Of a stretch of DNA of 6,840 nt, positions 1-5,820 are shown piece after piece (position 1 is the stretch's first letter; each line of letters begins with the position of its first letter). A program made the translations under genes and the position numbers. Location: positions 24,941 to 31,780 of the forward strand of contig DEBW01000054.1 in the NCBI GenBank assembly GCA_002348905.1, in the 5' to 3' direction. This stretch comes from Ruminococcus flavefaciens (GTDB lineage Bacteria; Bacillota; Clostridia; Oscillospirales; Ruminococcaceae). The notes beneath the pieces were generated by a model that was not told where the DNA came from, did not search any database, and saw nothing but the letters and a program-made list of their open reading frames with translations.

Positions 1-1
1 A

Positions 2-409
2 CCTGTAGTACCTGATACCATAGCACAGGAAGCTCCTCTTACAGATGAACTTGAAATGATAATTCTTCCAGGCGGTATGCCGGGAACTCTTAACCTTGAA
101 AAGTCACCTTATGTTCAGGCTGCTATTGATTTCTGTATGAAAAAGAACATCACTATAGGTGCTATATGTGCAGCTCCTTCCATACTCGGACACAAGGGAC
201 TGCTCAACGGTAAGACTGCTGTGTGTTATGAAGGATTTGAAGCTCAGCTTGAAGGTGCAGAAATCGGTACAGGCTCTGTTGCTGTTGACGACAATATAGT
301 TACTGCAAGAGGTGCAGGCGTTGCAGTGCAATTTGCTCTTGCCCTTGTAGAAAAAGCTGTATCAAAGGCTGAAAGCGACAGACAGTTCCGTGCCATACTC
401 TGCGAATAA
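2..409 (+). CDS. DJ-1/PfpI (ThiJ) family protein, 3' part only
   Basis: This open frame runs in from the left edge (first complete codon at 2) and ends at TAA 407-409, leaving about 135 residues. DJ-1-family proteins are usually about 180-190 residues, so roughly 50 N-terminal residues are missing, including the conserved Glu near the N-terminus. The visible part has the family landmarks in order: the strand and turn LEMIILPGGMPG, the nucleophile-elbow motif GAICAAPS (its Cys codon lies at 167-169, matching Cys106 of human DJ-1), and the C-terminal ARGAGVAVQFALALVE, which resembles SRGPGTSFEFALAIVE in DJ-1. Family members act as cytoplasmic redox or stress proteins, and some are reported as glyoxalases or protein/nucleotide deglycases; the exact substrate cannot be told from sequence. 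The next gene starts one base after the stop, so the two are probably cotranscribed and translationally coupled. Family assignment is secure; function is not. Confidence 0.9.
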   Translation, partial: PVVPDTIAQEAPLTDELEMIILPGGMPGTLNLEKSPYVQAAIDFCMKKNITIGAICAAPSILGHKGLLNGKTAVCYEGFEAQLEGAEIGTGSVAVDDNIVTARGAGVAVQFALALVEKAVSKAESDRQFRAILCE

Positions 410-410
410 T

Positions 411-977
411 ATGACTGATAAGAAACAACTCCGCAAACATTTCACAGAAATACGCAAAGCAGAAAAAAGCCGTGATAAAGATATCCGTATTGTTGAAAGG
501 CTGCTTTCGCATGAACGTGTGATGACTGCGGATACGATACTGATATACGCTTCGTTTGGTTCTGAAATAGATACGTGGGAGCTTGCGGATAAACTTCTTC
601 AGGCTGGAAAAAAGATTGCACTTCCACGCTGCGGCAAAGACGGAGCTATGACGTTTCATCTCGTTGAAAGAATTGAAAAGCTTCGCAGCGGCAGTACCGG
701 CAAATATGGCATATATGAGCCGGATTTCTCATTACCTGAACCGCTAATAACTGATAGGACTATCTGCATAGTTCCCGGACTTGCATTTACTGAAAAAGGT
801 GAAAGACTTGGTTATGGCGGAGGCTATTACGACAGATTTCTCTCACGGCATACTGAAATTTTCACTGTAGCTGCTGCATATGAAGCAATGATAACTGACA
901 GCCTGCCTGTACAGGAGCATGATGTGAAAATAAAAAATATAGTAACTGAAGAAAGGATGGTGCTATGCAATGAGTGA
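411..977 (+). CDS. 5-formyltetrahydrofolate cyclo-ligase (MTHFS)
   Basis: The 188-residue product fits the usual 180-200 for 5-formyl-THF cyclo-ligase, which uses ATP to convert 5-formyl-THF to 5,10-methenyl-THF in the cytoplasm, returning an otherwise inactive folate to one-carbon metabolism. Visible signatures are the basic N-terminus with KKQLRKHF (a Lys/Arg-rich nucleotide-binding start), KYGIYEP near residues 98-104, the hallmark VPGLAFTEKGERLGYGGGYYDRFL segment ending near residue 144, and a C-terminal PVQEHDVKIKNIVTE block with the conserved His-Asp at 170-171. I chose ATG 411 because MTDKKQLRKHF is the normal family start and lies 1 nt after the upstream stop. An in-frame GTG at 390 would add seven residues inside the upstream gene and has no clear Shine-Dalgarno. 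No strong ribosome binding site precedes 411 either, so coupling to the upstream gene is likely. The 3' end overlaps mltG by 8 nt. Confidence 0.95.
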   Translation: MTDKKQLRKHFTEIRKAEKSRDKDIRIVERLLSHERVMTADTILIYASFGSEIDTWELADKLLQAGKKIALPRCGKDGAMTFHLVERIEKLRSGSTGKYGIYEPDFSLPEPLITDRTICIVPGLAFTEKGERLGYGGGYYDRFLSRHTEIFTVAAAYEAMITDSLPVQEHDVKIKNIVTEERMVLCNE

Positions 978-2415
978 TAACCAGGATATATTAGATCTTC
1001 TTAATGAAATAGAAAAGCAAAAGGAAAAAATCGAAATACCTTCTCCAACACCGGAAGAAAATATACCCGAACCGGTAAAAGCGCCTGAACCGGTAAAAGA
1101 AGAAGTATCGGATGAAACGCCTGCTGAATATACTGCTGCACCGCTTGATGAATTGGAGGAGCAGCATATAACAGAAGAGGATTCAAATCCTCCTGAAACT
1201 GTCGAGAATGCTGAAACTGTGTACGATGAACAGCCATATTCTCCGCAGCAGCCTCAGTTCAGAAGACCTGAACCTCCTCACAAGAAGAAAAAGCACAAAA
1301 AGAAAAGACAAAGAAGCAGACTGCCGGGTGTACTTATCCTCACAGCCATGATATTCGGTGTATCAATAATTCTTTCCCTTGTTATTATCAGCTTCGGAAA
1401 GGATATGCTTGGTCTTGGCAAGAGTGAGAACACTCAGCTTATAGTTGTGCCGGAAAATATAAATACAGAGGAAATGTCAATTCTTCTTGAAAGTGAAGGT
1501 ATCATACGTTCGCCAAAAGCTTTCCAGCTCTTCTCACGTTTCAGAAAAACAGATGATTCCTATGTAGCTGGTCAGCACTTTGTTCGTCCGAATATGGCTT
1601 ATGAAGCTATTATAAACGAGCTTACAAAGATACCGAGCGAAGAAAAAGGCGAGTCTATACAGGTAACTTTCCCTGAAGGCATCACACTCCTTGATGCAGC
1701 ACAGATACTTCAGGATAATGAGATATGCAACGCCAAGGACTTTGTGTTCTACTTCAATTCCGGCGATTACGGTTTTGATTTTGAGGACGAGCTTCCAATA
1801 GATACTTCTATAAAGTTTGAGAGAATGGAAGGTTATCTCTTCCCGGATACCTATTATTTCTACCAGAACAGTGAACCGGAAGAAGTTTGTCAGAAGATTT
1901 ACTACAACTTCAACGAAAAGATGACTCCTGAGCGTATCGCAAAGGCTAAGGCGAATAATCTTTCGCTCGATCAGCTTATAACATTTGCTTCTATCGTACA
2001 GAAAGAGGCTGCTACAACAGATGTTATGACTATGGTTGCTTCTGTATTCTGGAATCGTCTTGAAAATAAAGACAAGTTCCCGTTATTGCAGTCCGATCCT
2101 ACATCAAACTATGCTAAAGACGTTATACGTCCGAATATGGAGTATCTGGATCTGACCATTGCTGATGCATATGACACCTACAAGTCACCTGGTCTTCCTC
2201 CGGGAGCTATATGCAACCCCGGAATTGAAGCAATTGATGCTGTTCTTGAGCATTACAAGAGCAACAACTTCTATTTCAATGCAAATATCAATACAAAGCA
2301 GACATACTTTGCTGAAACACTTGAAGAACACGAGGCAAACTTAGCTAAGGTAGATCAGCAGTATGCAGAAGAAGCAGCGGCTGCCGCAGATTCTGAGGCT
2401 GCCGCAGGCGAATAA
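970..2415 (+). CDS. mltG: Endolytic murein transglycosylase MltG (YceG-like)
   Basis: The 481-residue product is a single-pass membrane protein that cleaves nascent glycan strands and is thought to set their length. Its layout is an acidic, Pro/Glu-rich cytoplasmic region (about 1-102), a very basic stretch (about 105-117, KKKKHKKKRQR), one membrane helix (about 118-142), and the extracellular YceG region with EGYLFPDTYYF (287-297), ASIVQKEA (340-347), LQSDPT (373-378) and SPGLPPGAICNPG (406-418). By comparison with YceG, the second acidic position of the SIVxKE motif (E346) is the likely catalytic Glu; the preceding position is Gln344 where many homologues have Glu. The tail (466-480) is Ala/Glu-rich. 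The protein is longer than the roughly 340-residue E. coli enzyme, mostly because of the N-terminal extension. ATG 970 lies inside the cyclo-ligase gene; the nearest SD-like AAAGG (952-956) is 13 nt away, so translation probably relies partly on coupling. In Bacillus the orthologue yrrL also sits beside U32-family genes. Confidence 0.95.
   Translation: MSDNQDILDLLNEIEKQKEKIEIPSPTPEENIPEPVKAPEPVKEEVSDETPAEYTAAPLDELEEQHITEEDSNPPETVENAETVYDEQPYSPQQPQFRRPEPPHKKKKHKKKRQRSRLPGVLILTAMIFGVSIILSLVIISFGKDMLGLGKSENTQLIVVPENINTEEMSILLESEGIIRSPKAFQLFSRFRKTDDSYVAGQHFVRPNMAYEAIINELTKIPSEEKGESIQVTFPEGITLLDAAQILQDNEICNAKDFVFYFNSGDYGFDFEDELPIDTSIKFERMEGYLFPDTYYFYQNSEPEEVCQKIYYNFNEKMTPERIAKAKANNLSLDQLITFASIVQKEAATTDVMTMVASVFWNRLENKDKFPLLQSDPTSNYAKDVIRPNMEYLDLTIADAYDTYKSPGLPPGAICNPGIEAIDAVLEHYKSNNFYFNANINTKQTYFAETLEEHEANLAKVDQQYAEEAAAAADSEAAAGE
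1066..1098 (+). repeat. Short in-frame tandem duplication (PEPVK motif) in mltG
   Basis: Two 15-nt copies (1066-1080 and 1084-1098) differ at one position and are spaced with an 18-nt period. They encode PEPVK twice within the acidic, proline-rich cytoplasmic region of MltG. This looks like a small low-complexity expansion in a disordered segment and not a regulatory element. Confidence 0.6.
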
Positions 2416-2421
2416 AAGGAG
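2416..2421 (+). promoter_or_regulatory. Shine-Dalgarno site of the U32-family gene
   Basis: AAGGAG starts directly after the mltG stop codon (TAA 2413-2415) and stands 7 nt before ATG 2429. It is a near-consensus ribosome binding site that fixes the downstream start and contrasts with the weak sites of the two genes before it. Confidence 0.8.
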
Positions 2422-2428
2422 ATTTTGA

Positions 2429-3646
2429 ATGAATAAACTTGAAGTCCTTGCTCCTGCCGGAGATTATGAGAGACTTACCGCTGCTCTGAATTACGGAGCA
2501 GATGCGGTTTATCTCGGACGCAAGCAGTTTGGCATGAGAGCATCACCCATGAATTTTGAGTTTGAAGAGCTTGTAAAAGCTGTTGAAGAAGCTCATGCAA
2601 AGGGAGTGAAGGTCTACCTTACCTGTAATACACTCCCAAGAAATAACGAGATACAGTTCTTTGAAAGGTTTGTGCGTGAAGCTGTAGAAGCAAAAGTCGA
2701 CGCTCTTATCGTAGCTGACATAGGACTGCTGATGCTGATAAAGAAATACGCTCCGGATATGGAGATACACATTTCTACTCAGACAGGTATAGTGAACTAT
2801 GTTACTGCTCGTGAACTTTACAACATGGGTGCAAAGAGAGTTGTTCTTGCCCGTGAGCTTTGCCTTGATGAAATAGCTGAGATAAGGGCTAAAACAAGTC
2901 CTGAACTTGATATCGAGTGCTTTGTTCACGGAGCTATGTGTGTATCATTCTCAGGAAGATGCCTTCTTTCACAGTACCTTGTTAACCGTGATGCCAACAG
3001 AGGCGAATGTGCTCAGCCGTGCCGCTGGGGATATCACCTCATGGAGGAAAAACGTCCGGGAGAGTATTACCCGATATACGAGGACGAAAAGGGTACATAC
3101 ATACTCAATGCAAAAGATATGTGCATGATCGAGCACATTGACAAACTTGCAGAGGCAGGTGTATACAGCCTGAAGATCGAGGGCAGAGCAAAGTCAGCAT
3201 ACTACGTTACAGTAGTTACAAACGCTTACCGAATGGCTGTTGATGAATATTTTAAAGATCCTTATAACTTTAAATTACCTGACTGGATAAGGGATGAAGT
3301 ATACAAAGTAAGTCACAGACAGTACAGTAACGGTTTCTTCTTTGGAACTCCTGAAAACTCTCAGTACTATGAAAACAGTGGATACATCCGTAATTATGAT
3401 GTAGTTGCAGTAGTTGATGAATGTCATGACGGTATAGTTTACTGCACACAGCGTAACCGCTTCTTTTCCGGAGATACTGTAGAGCTTCTCTCACCGTCAA
3501 AAAAGCCGGTCGAACTCAAGCTTACTGAAATGTTTGACGAAAATGGAGAACAGATAGAAGTTGCAAACCATGCAATGATGAAGTTCTCATTTAAATCAGA
3601 TGTTGATTTCCCAGCTGGAACAGTGATACGCAAAGCAGTTGAATAA
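2429..3646 (+). CDS. trhP: U32 family protein, TrhP-like tRNA wobble-uridine hydroxylation factor
   Basis: The 405-residue protein belongs to the family historically called peptidase U32. The full U32 signature (E-x-F-x2-G-[SA]-[LIVM]-C-x4-G-x-C-x-[LIVM]-S) is visible at residues 163-181, inside ECFVHGAMCVSFSGRCLLS. The N-terminal LEVLAPAGDYERLTAALNYG and YLG motifs, ISTQTGIVN (115-123), and LKIEGRAKS (248-256) are also typical. Cysteines C171, C178, C194, C198 and C232 (in AKDMC) could bind an iron-sulfur cluster, as in UbiU/UbiV and TrhP. Characterised relatives of this size (E. coli YegQ/TrhP, Bacillus YrrN/YrrO) are required for prephenate-dependent formation of 5-hydroxyuridine at tRNA position 34; proteolysis is doubtful for the family. 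The mltG-U32 adjacency matches Bacillus yrrL-yrrM-yrrN-yrrO and supports the TrhP assignment, although the yrrM/trmR methyltransferase gene is absent here. The longer RlhA-type (rRNA) role is less likely but not excluded. The gene is last in its operon, followed by a terminator. Confidence 0.85.
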   Translation: MNKLEVLAPAGDYERLTAALNYGADAVYLGRKQFGMRASPMNFEFEELVKAVEEAHAKGVKVYLTCNTLPRNNEIQFFERFVREAVEAKVDALIVADIGLLMLIKKYAPDMEIHISTQTGIVNYVTARELYNMGAKRVVLARELCLDEIAEIRAKTSPELDIECFVHGAMCVSFSGRCLLSQYLVNRDANRGECAQPCRWGYHLMEEKRPGEYYPIYEDEKGTYILNAKDMCMIEHIDKLAEAGVYSLKIEGRAKSAYYVTVVTNAYRMAVDEYFKDPYNFKLPDWIRDEVYKVSHRQYSNGFFFGTPENSQYYENSGYIRNYDVVAVVDECHDGIVYCTQRNRFFSGDTVELLSPSKKPVELKLTEMFDENGEQIEVANHAMMKFSFKSDVDFPAGTVIRKAVE

Positions 3647-3653
3647 AAAATGA

Positions 3654-3688
3654 GCGTGTACAAGAACGAATCTTGTACACGCTTTTTT
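3654..3688. terminator. Intrinsic terminator shared by convergent genes
   Basis: A perfect 12-bp inverted repeat (3654-3665 with 3671-3682) encloses a 5-nt loop (ACGAA) and is followed by six T's (3683-3688), a classic Rho-independent terminator for the plus-strand operon, 7 nt after the U32 stop. On the minus strand the same hairpin is followed, after 3 nt, by six T's (complement of 3645-3650), so it could terminate the convergent lipoprotein gene too. The last T of the plus-strand tract is also part of that gene's TGA stop (3688-3690). Confidence 0.92.
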
Positions 3689-4536
3689 CAGCCTTTTTCA
3701 GTTGTGAAAGCTATATTTTTTCCGTCGCTTAAAGCTGTTATCCTGCCGTTAAAGCAGGTCGAATAATATGTTATCTCTTTCTTATTCAGAAGCTTCTGTA
3801 CTGAACCGGCAAACTCGTCCTGAGAGGTGCATACAACAGCATATTCCGGCTGGACTTTATCAATAAACTGATCGAGATTATCAAGCTTTCTGCCGTGATA
3901 AGGTACTTTAAGCATTTTGCAAGTGCCGATATCCATGACTTCTTCAAGTCGAGCCTCCATAGCATCTCCAGTAAACAGAAATACATTGTCGCCATGTACT
4001 ACCTTGGTTATAAGTGAGAAGTCATTGTCGTTGTTTTCGCCGTAATCAGTTTGGTCTGGAGCATTGACTTTATAACTGATGCCGTCGAGTTCAAAACTCA
4101 TATCACTTGTGAGCAGCTGAGGAGTCAAGCCTTTATCGCTGACGGCTTTTTGATATTTTTCCATTTCTTCACTGCTTTCTTCATAGTCAGGAGCAAGAAT
4201 ATTCTTTATTTCCATACTCTTTATAACTTTTGCAGCCCCTCCGATGTGGTCTTTGTCATAATGGGTAAGGATGAGGTAATCAACTGTAGAAATATTTTTT
4301 TCTTCAAGAAAGCTGATGATCTCTTTGCCGTCACCTTTTTCGCCGCAGTCGATGATAACTGTACTGTTTTTGGAGCAGAGAATGATACTGTCAGCTTTTC
4401 CAACATCGAAAAAAGTAACTTCAAGCTGTGGATTGGTAACGGTGACTTCTTCTGATTTACTGTCGTTTTTAGTGCAGGATGTACCGCATACCAGCACCAA
4501 AGCTGACATTATTAATGCCTTGATTCTTTTTAACAT
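3688..4536 (-). CDS. ComEC-like metallo-beta-lactamase-fold lipoprotein
   Basis: The 282-residue product starts at ATG 4536, behind a strong AAGGAGG; a longer in-frame reading to 4761 runs back through the promoter region and the divergent gene and is not credible. The N-terminus (MLKRIKALIM...) is a lipoprotein signal with probable lipidation at C21 in GTSC; Gly at -3 is less usual than Leu. The rest matches the ComEC/Rec2-type metallo-hydrolase domain: FFDVGKADS (42-50, where ComEC proteins usually have DVGQGD), IIDCG (61-65), the metal motif LTHYDKDHIGG (90-100, with H92, D94, D96, H97), NDND plus LFTGDA (188-192, D191) and LKVPYHG (209-215, H214). In full-length ComEC this domain is linked to DNA uptake and is thought to act as a nuclease; here it is solitary and predicted to sit outside the membrane without the transport channel. 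A nucleic-acid or phosphodiester substrate is only inference. It is divergent from the GHL10 lipoprotein gene. Confidence 0.88.
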   Translation of the reverse strand: MLKRIKALIMSALVLVCGTSCTKNDSKSEEVTVTNPQLEVTFFDVGKADSIILCSKNSTVIIDCGEKGDGKEIISFLEEKNISTVDYLILTHYDKDHIGGAAKVIKSMEIKNILAPDYEESSEEMEKYQKAVSDKGLTPQLLTSDMSFELDGISYKVNAPDQTDYGENNDNDFSLITKVVHGDNVFLFTGDAMEARLEEVMDIGTCKMLKVPYHGRKLDNLDQFIDKVQPEYAVVCTSQDEFAGSVQKLLNKKEITYYSTCFNGRITALSDGKNIAFTTEKG

Positions 4537-4542
4537 AACGCT

Positions 4543-4549
4543 CCTCCTT
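4543..4549 (-). promoter_or_regulatory. Shine-Dalgarno site of the MBL-fold lipoprotein gene
   Basis: On the minus strand this reads AAGGAGG, 6 nt before ATG 4536. It is the strongest ribosome binding site in the window and is the main reason for choosing this start over longer in-frame readings. Confidence 0.85.
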
Positions 4550-4623
4550 GTTAGATCTGATAAAAATATAATAATACTATAAGATTGAAATAATATTGAA
4601 AAACTCCGCATATAATAATTAAA

Positions 4624-4629
4624 AAGGAG
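4624..4629 (+). promoter_or_regulatory. Shine-Dalgarno site of the GHL10 lipoprotein gene
   Basis: AAGGAG stands 7 nt before ATG 4637. If the TATAAT at 4611-4616 is used, the transcript would begin close to this site and have a leader of only about 15 nt. Confidence 0.8.
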
Positions 4630-4636
4630 TTCCAAT

Positions 4637-5779
4637 ATGAAAAAAGCTATTTTAATTATGACAATGTTGACCGTTCTTACAAGCTGTACAGTTCCGAATG
4701 CAGCGCCTGAGAGCATAACTGAAGAACTGCCATATACCTGTGAGAGCAGTACCGATGTCAAAACAGGCGAAAACTCTTATGTCCCGCTGAATTATTCATA
4801 CATAAAAGGGATGTGGCTGCCGTATACACATTTTTCCGAATATATGCAGGGAAAGAGTGAGGATGAATACCGCAATGCTGTAAGATACATTCTTAACAAC
4901 GTTGCTGAACGTGGGATAAATACAGTATATTTTCACGTACATCCTAACGGGGACGCCTATTATTTTTCAAATATTTTTCCAAAAGGAAAATGTATGACCG
5001 GAGACTATGATCCGCTTGCGATATTACTGAGCGAAGCTCATGATCTTGGAATATCAGTACAGGCATGGCTGAATCCTTTGCGCTGTCAGACGATTGAAGA
5101 AATGCAGTCGATACCAGACAGTTTCATTACAAAAAAGTGGACAGTTCAGCAGCATTTTATAAAGCAAGTTGGCGACCGTTGGTATCTTGTACCGGCATAT
5201 GATGAAGTACGCCAGCTAATTTGTGACTGTGCAGATGAACTTCTGACAAAATATGATATTGACGGCATACATATTGATGATTACTTCTATCCGACAACTG
5301 AGCCTGAATTTGACAGTGAAGAGTTTACTGAAAGCGGCAGTTCTGATTTGTCGCAGTGGCGAAGAAACTGTGTTACCGAATATGTAAAGGCACTTAATGA
5401 AACTGTAAAAAAACATGGTCAGCGGTATAAATTCAGCATAAGTCCGCAGGGCAATATCGTATCAGACTATGACAAACAGTATGCTGATGTAAAGCTATGG
5501 TGCAAAGAAGGATACTGTGACTATATGATACCACAGCTTTATTACGGTTTCAACAATTCAGTATGTCCGTTTGAACCTACTTTGCGTCAATGGGAGAGTA
5601 TCGTCAGCGGAAGCAGTGTATCTCTTGCAGCAGGACTTGCTGAATATAAAGTAGGGAAAACGGACAAATGGGCAGGGGAAGCCGGAGAAAGTGAATGGAT
5701 AGAAACGCCTGACATCATAGAAAGACAAATTCAGATAGTAACCGAATCATCAGCATCAGGATATGTGCTTTACGATTGA
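4637..5779 (+). CDS. GHL10 (DUF187) glycoside-hydrolase-like lipoprotein
   Basis: The 380-residue product begins with a lipoprotein signal (MKKAILIMTMLTVLTSC; lipobox LTSC, lipidated C17), then a short Ser/Glu/Pro-rich tether to about residue 52. Residues about 55-380 form a GHL10-type TIM barrel: YIKGMWLPYTHFSEYM (55-70), GINTVYFHVHPNGDAYY (93-109), VQAWLNP (141-147), the family hallmark DGIHIDDYFYP (209-219), SISPQGN (267-273) and DYMIPQLYYGF (295-305). The acidic pair D214-D215 in the hallmark is the best active-site candidate. Relatives such as Bacillus YngK are surface or secreted proteins, generally predicted to act on polysaccharide or cell-wall glycans, with poorly defined substrates. 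The frame ends right after the predicted last strand (GYVLYD), so the barrel looks just complete, with no C-terminal accessory module. The gene is apparently monocistronic, with its own ribosome binding site and terminator. Confidence 0.88.
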   Translation: MKKAILIMTMLTVLTSCTVPNAAPESITEELPYTCESSTDVKTGENSYVPLNYSYIKGMWLPYTHFSEYMQGKSEDEYRNAVRYILNNVAERGINTVYFHVHPNGDAYYFSNIFPKGKCMTGDYDPLAILLSEAHDLGISVQAWLNPLRCQTIEEMQSIPDSFITKKWTVQQHFIKQVGDRWYLVPAYDEVRQLICDCADELLTKYDIDGIHIDDYFYPTTEPEFDSEEFTESGSSDLSQWRRNCVTEYVKALNETVKKHGQRYKFSISPQGNIVSDYDKQYADVKLWCKEGYCDYMIPQLYYGFNNSVCPFEPTLRQWESIVSGSSVSLAAGLAEYKVGKTDKWAGEAGESEWIETPDIIERQIQIVTESSASGYVLYD

Positions 5780-5782
5780 AAG

Positions 5783-5820
5783 AAGGGATGCCATAATTGA
5801 GTGGCATCCCTTTATTTTTA
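5783..5820. terminator. Intrinsic terminator between convergent GHL10 and cellulase genes
   Basis: An 11-bp perfect stem (5783-5793 with 5802-5812) closes an 8-nt loop and continues into a T-rich tail (5811-5819, interrupted by one A). It begins 4 nt after the GHL10 stop, so it is a good plus-strand terminator. The tail overlaps the TAA stop codon of the minus-strand cellulase gene (5818-5820). On the minus strand the stem is followed by TCTTTC, a weaker U-tract, so bidirectional action is possible but less certain. Confidence 0.88.

Larger units (their letters stand above)
4537..4636. promoter_or_regulatory. Divergent promoter region between two lipoprotein genes
   Basis: This 100-bp, very AT-rich spacer is the only place from which both divergent genes can be transcribed. 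On the plus strand a perfect TATAAT lies at 4611-4616, about 20 nt before the GHL10 start, but the best -35-like TTGAAA (4585-4590) is 20 nt away, which is longer than ideal. A second TATAAT (4567-4572) sits in an identical 10-bp direct repeat, ATATAATAAT (4566-4575 and 4610-4619), without a good -35. On the minus strand several TATTAT/TATAGT-like hexamers exist and none stands out. A promoter region is secure from gene layout; the exact boxes are not. Confidence 0.55.

Noticed and set aside
390..410. GTG at 390 as start of the cyclo-ligase.
   Set aside because: It would add seven residues overlapping the DJ-1 gene with no Shine-Dalgarno. The ATG at 411 gives the usual family N-terminus.
300..659. 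Minus-strand open frame of 119 codons across the DJ-1/cyclo-ligase junction.
   Set aside because: It is antisense to two confidently identified genes and its composition is what reverse-complemented coding sequence gives.
2543..2929. Minus-strand open frame of 128 codons inside the U32 gene.
   Set aside because: It is antisense to a well-conserved coding region, has no Shine-Dalgarno and shows no recognisable motif.
3654..3682. Perfect inverted repeat as a possible recombination or transposon end.
   Set aside because: The GC-containing 12-bp stem, 5-nt loop, T-run and position right after an operon are fully explained by an intrinsic terminator. There is no mobile gene nearby and no target-site duplication.
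4051..4455. Plus-strand Phe-rich open frame of 134 codons within the MBL lipoprotein gene.
   Set aside because: It is a shadow of the minus-strand gene, whose conserved metal-binding motifs show the true frame.
4537..4761. In-frame N-terminal extension of the MBL lipoprotein to an upstream ATG at 4761.
   Set aside because: It would add 75 residues running back through the promoter spacer and the divergent lipoprotein gene, and would bury the signal peptide. The strong AAGGAGG before ATG 4536 and the lipobox at C21 fix the shorter start.
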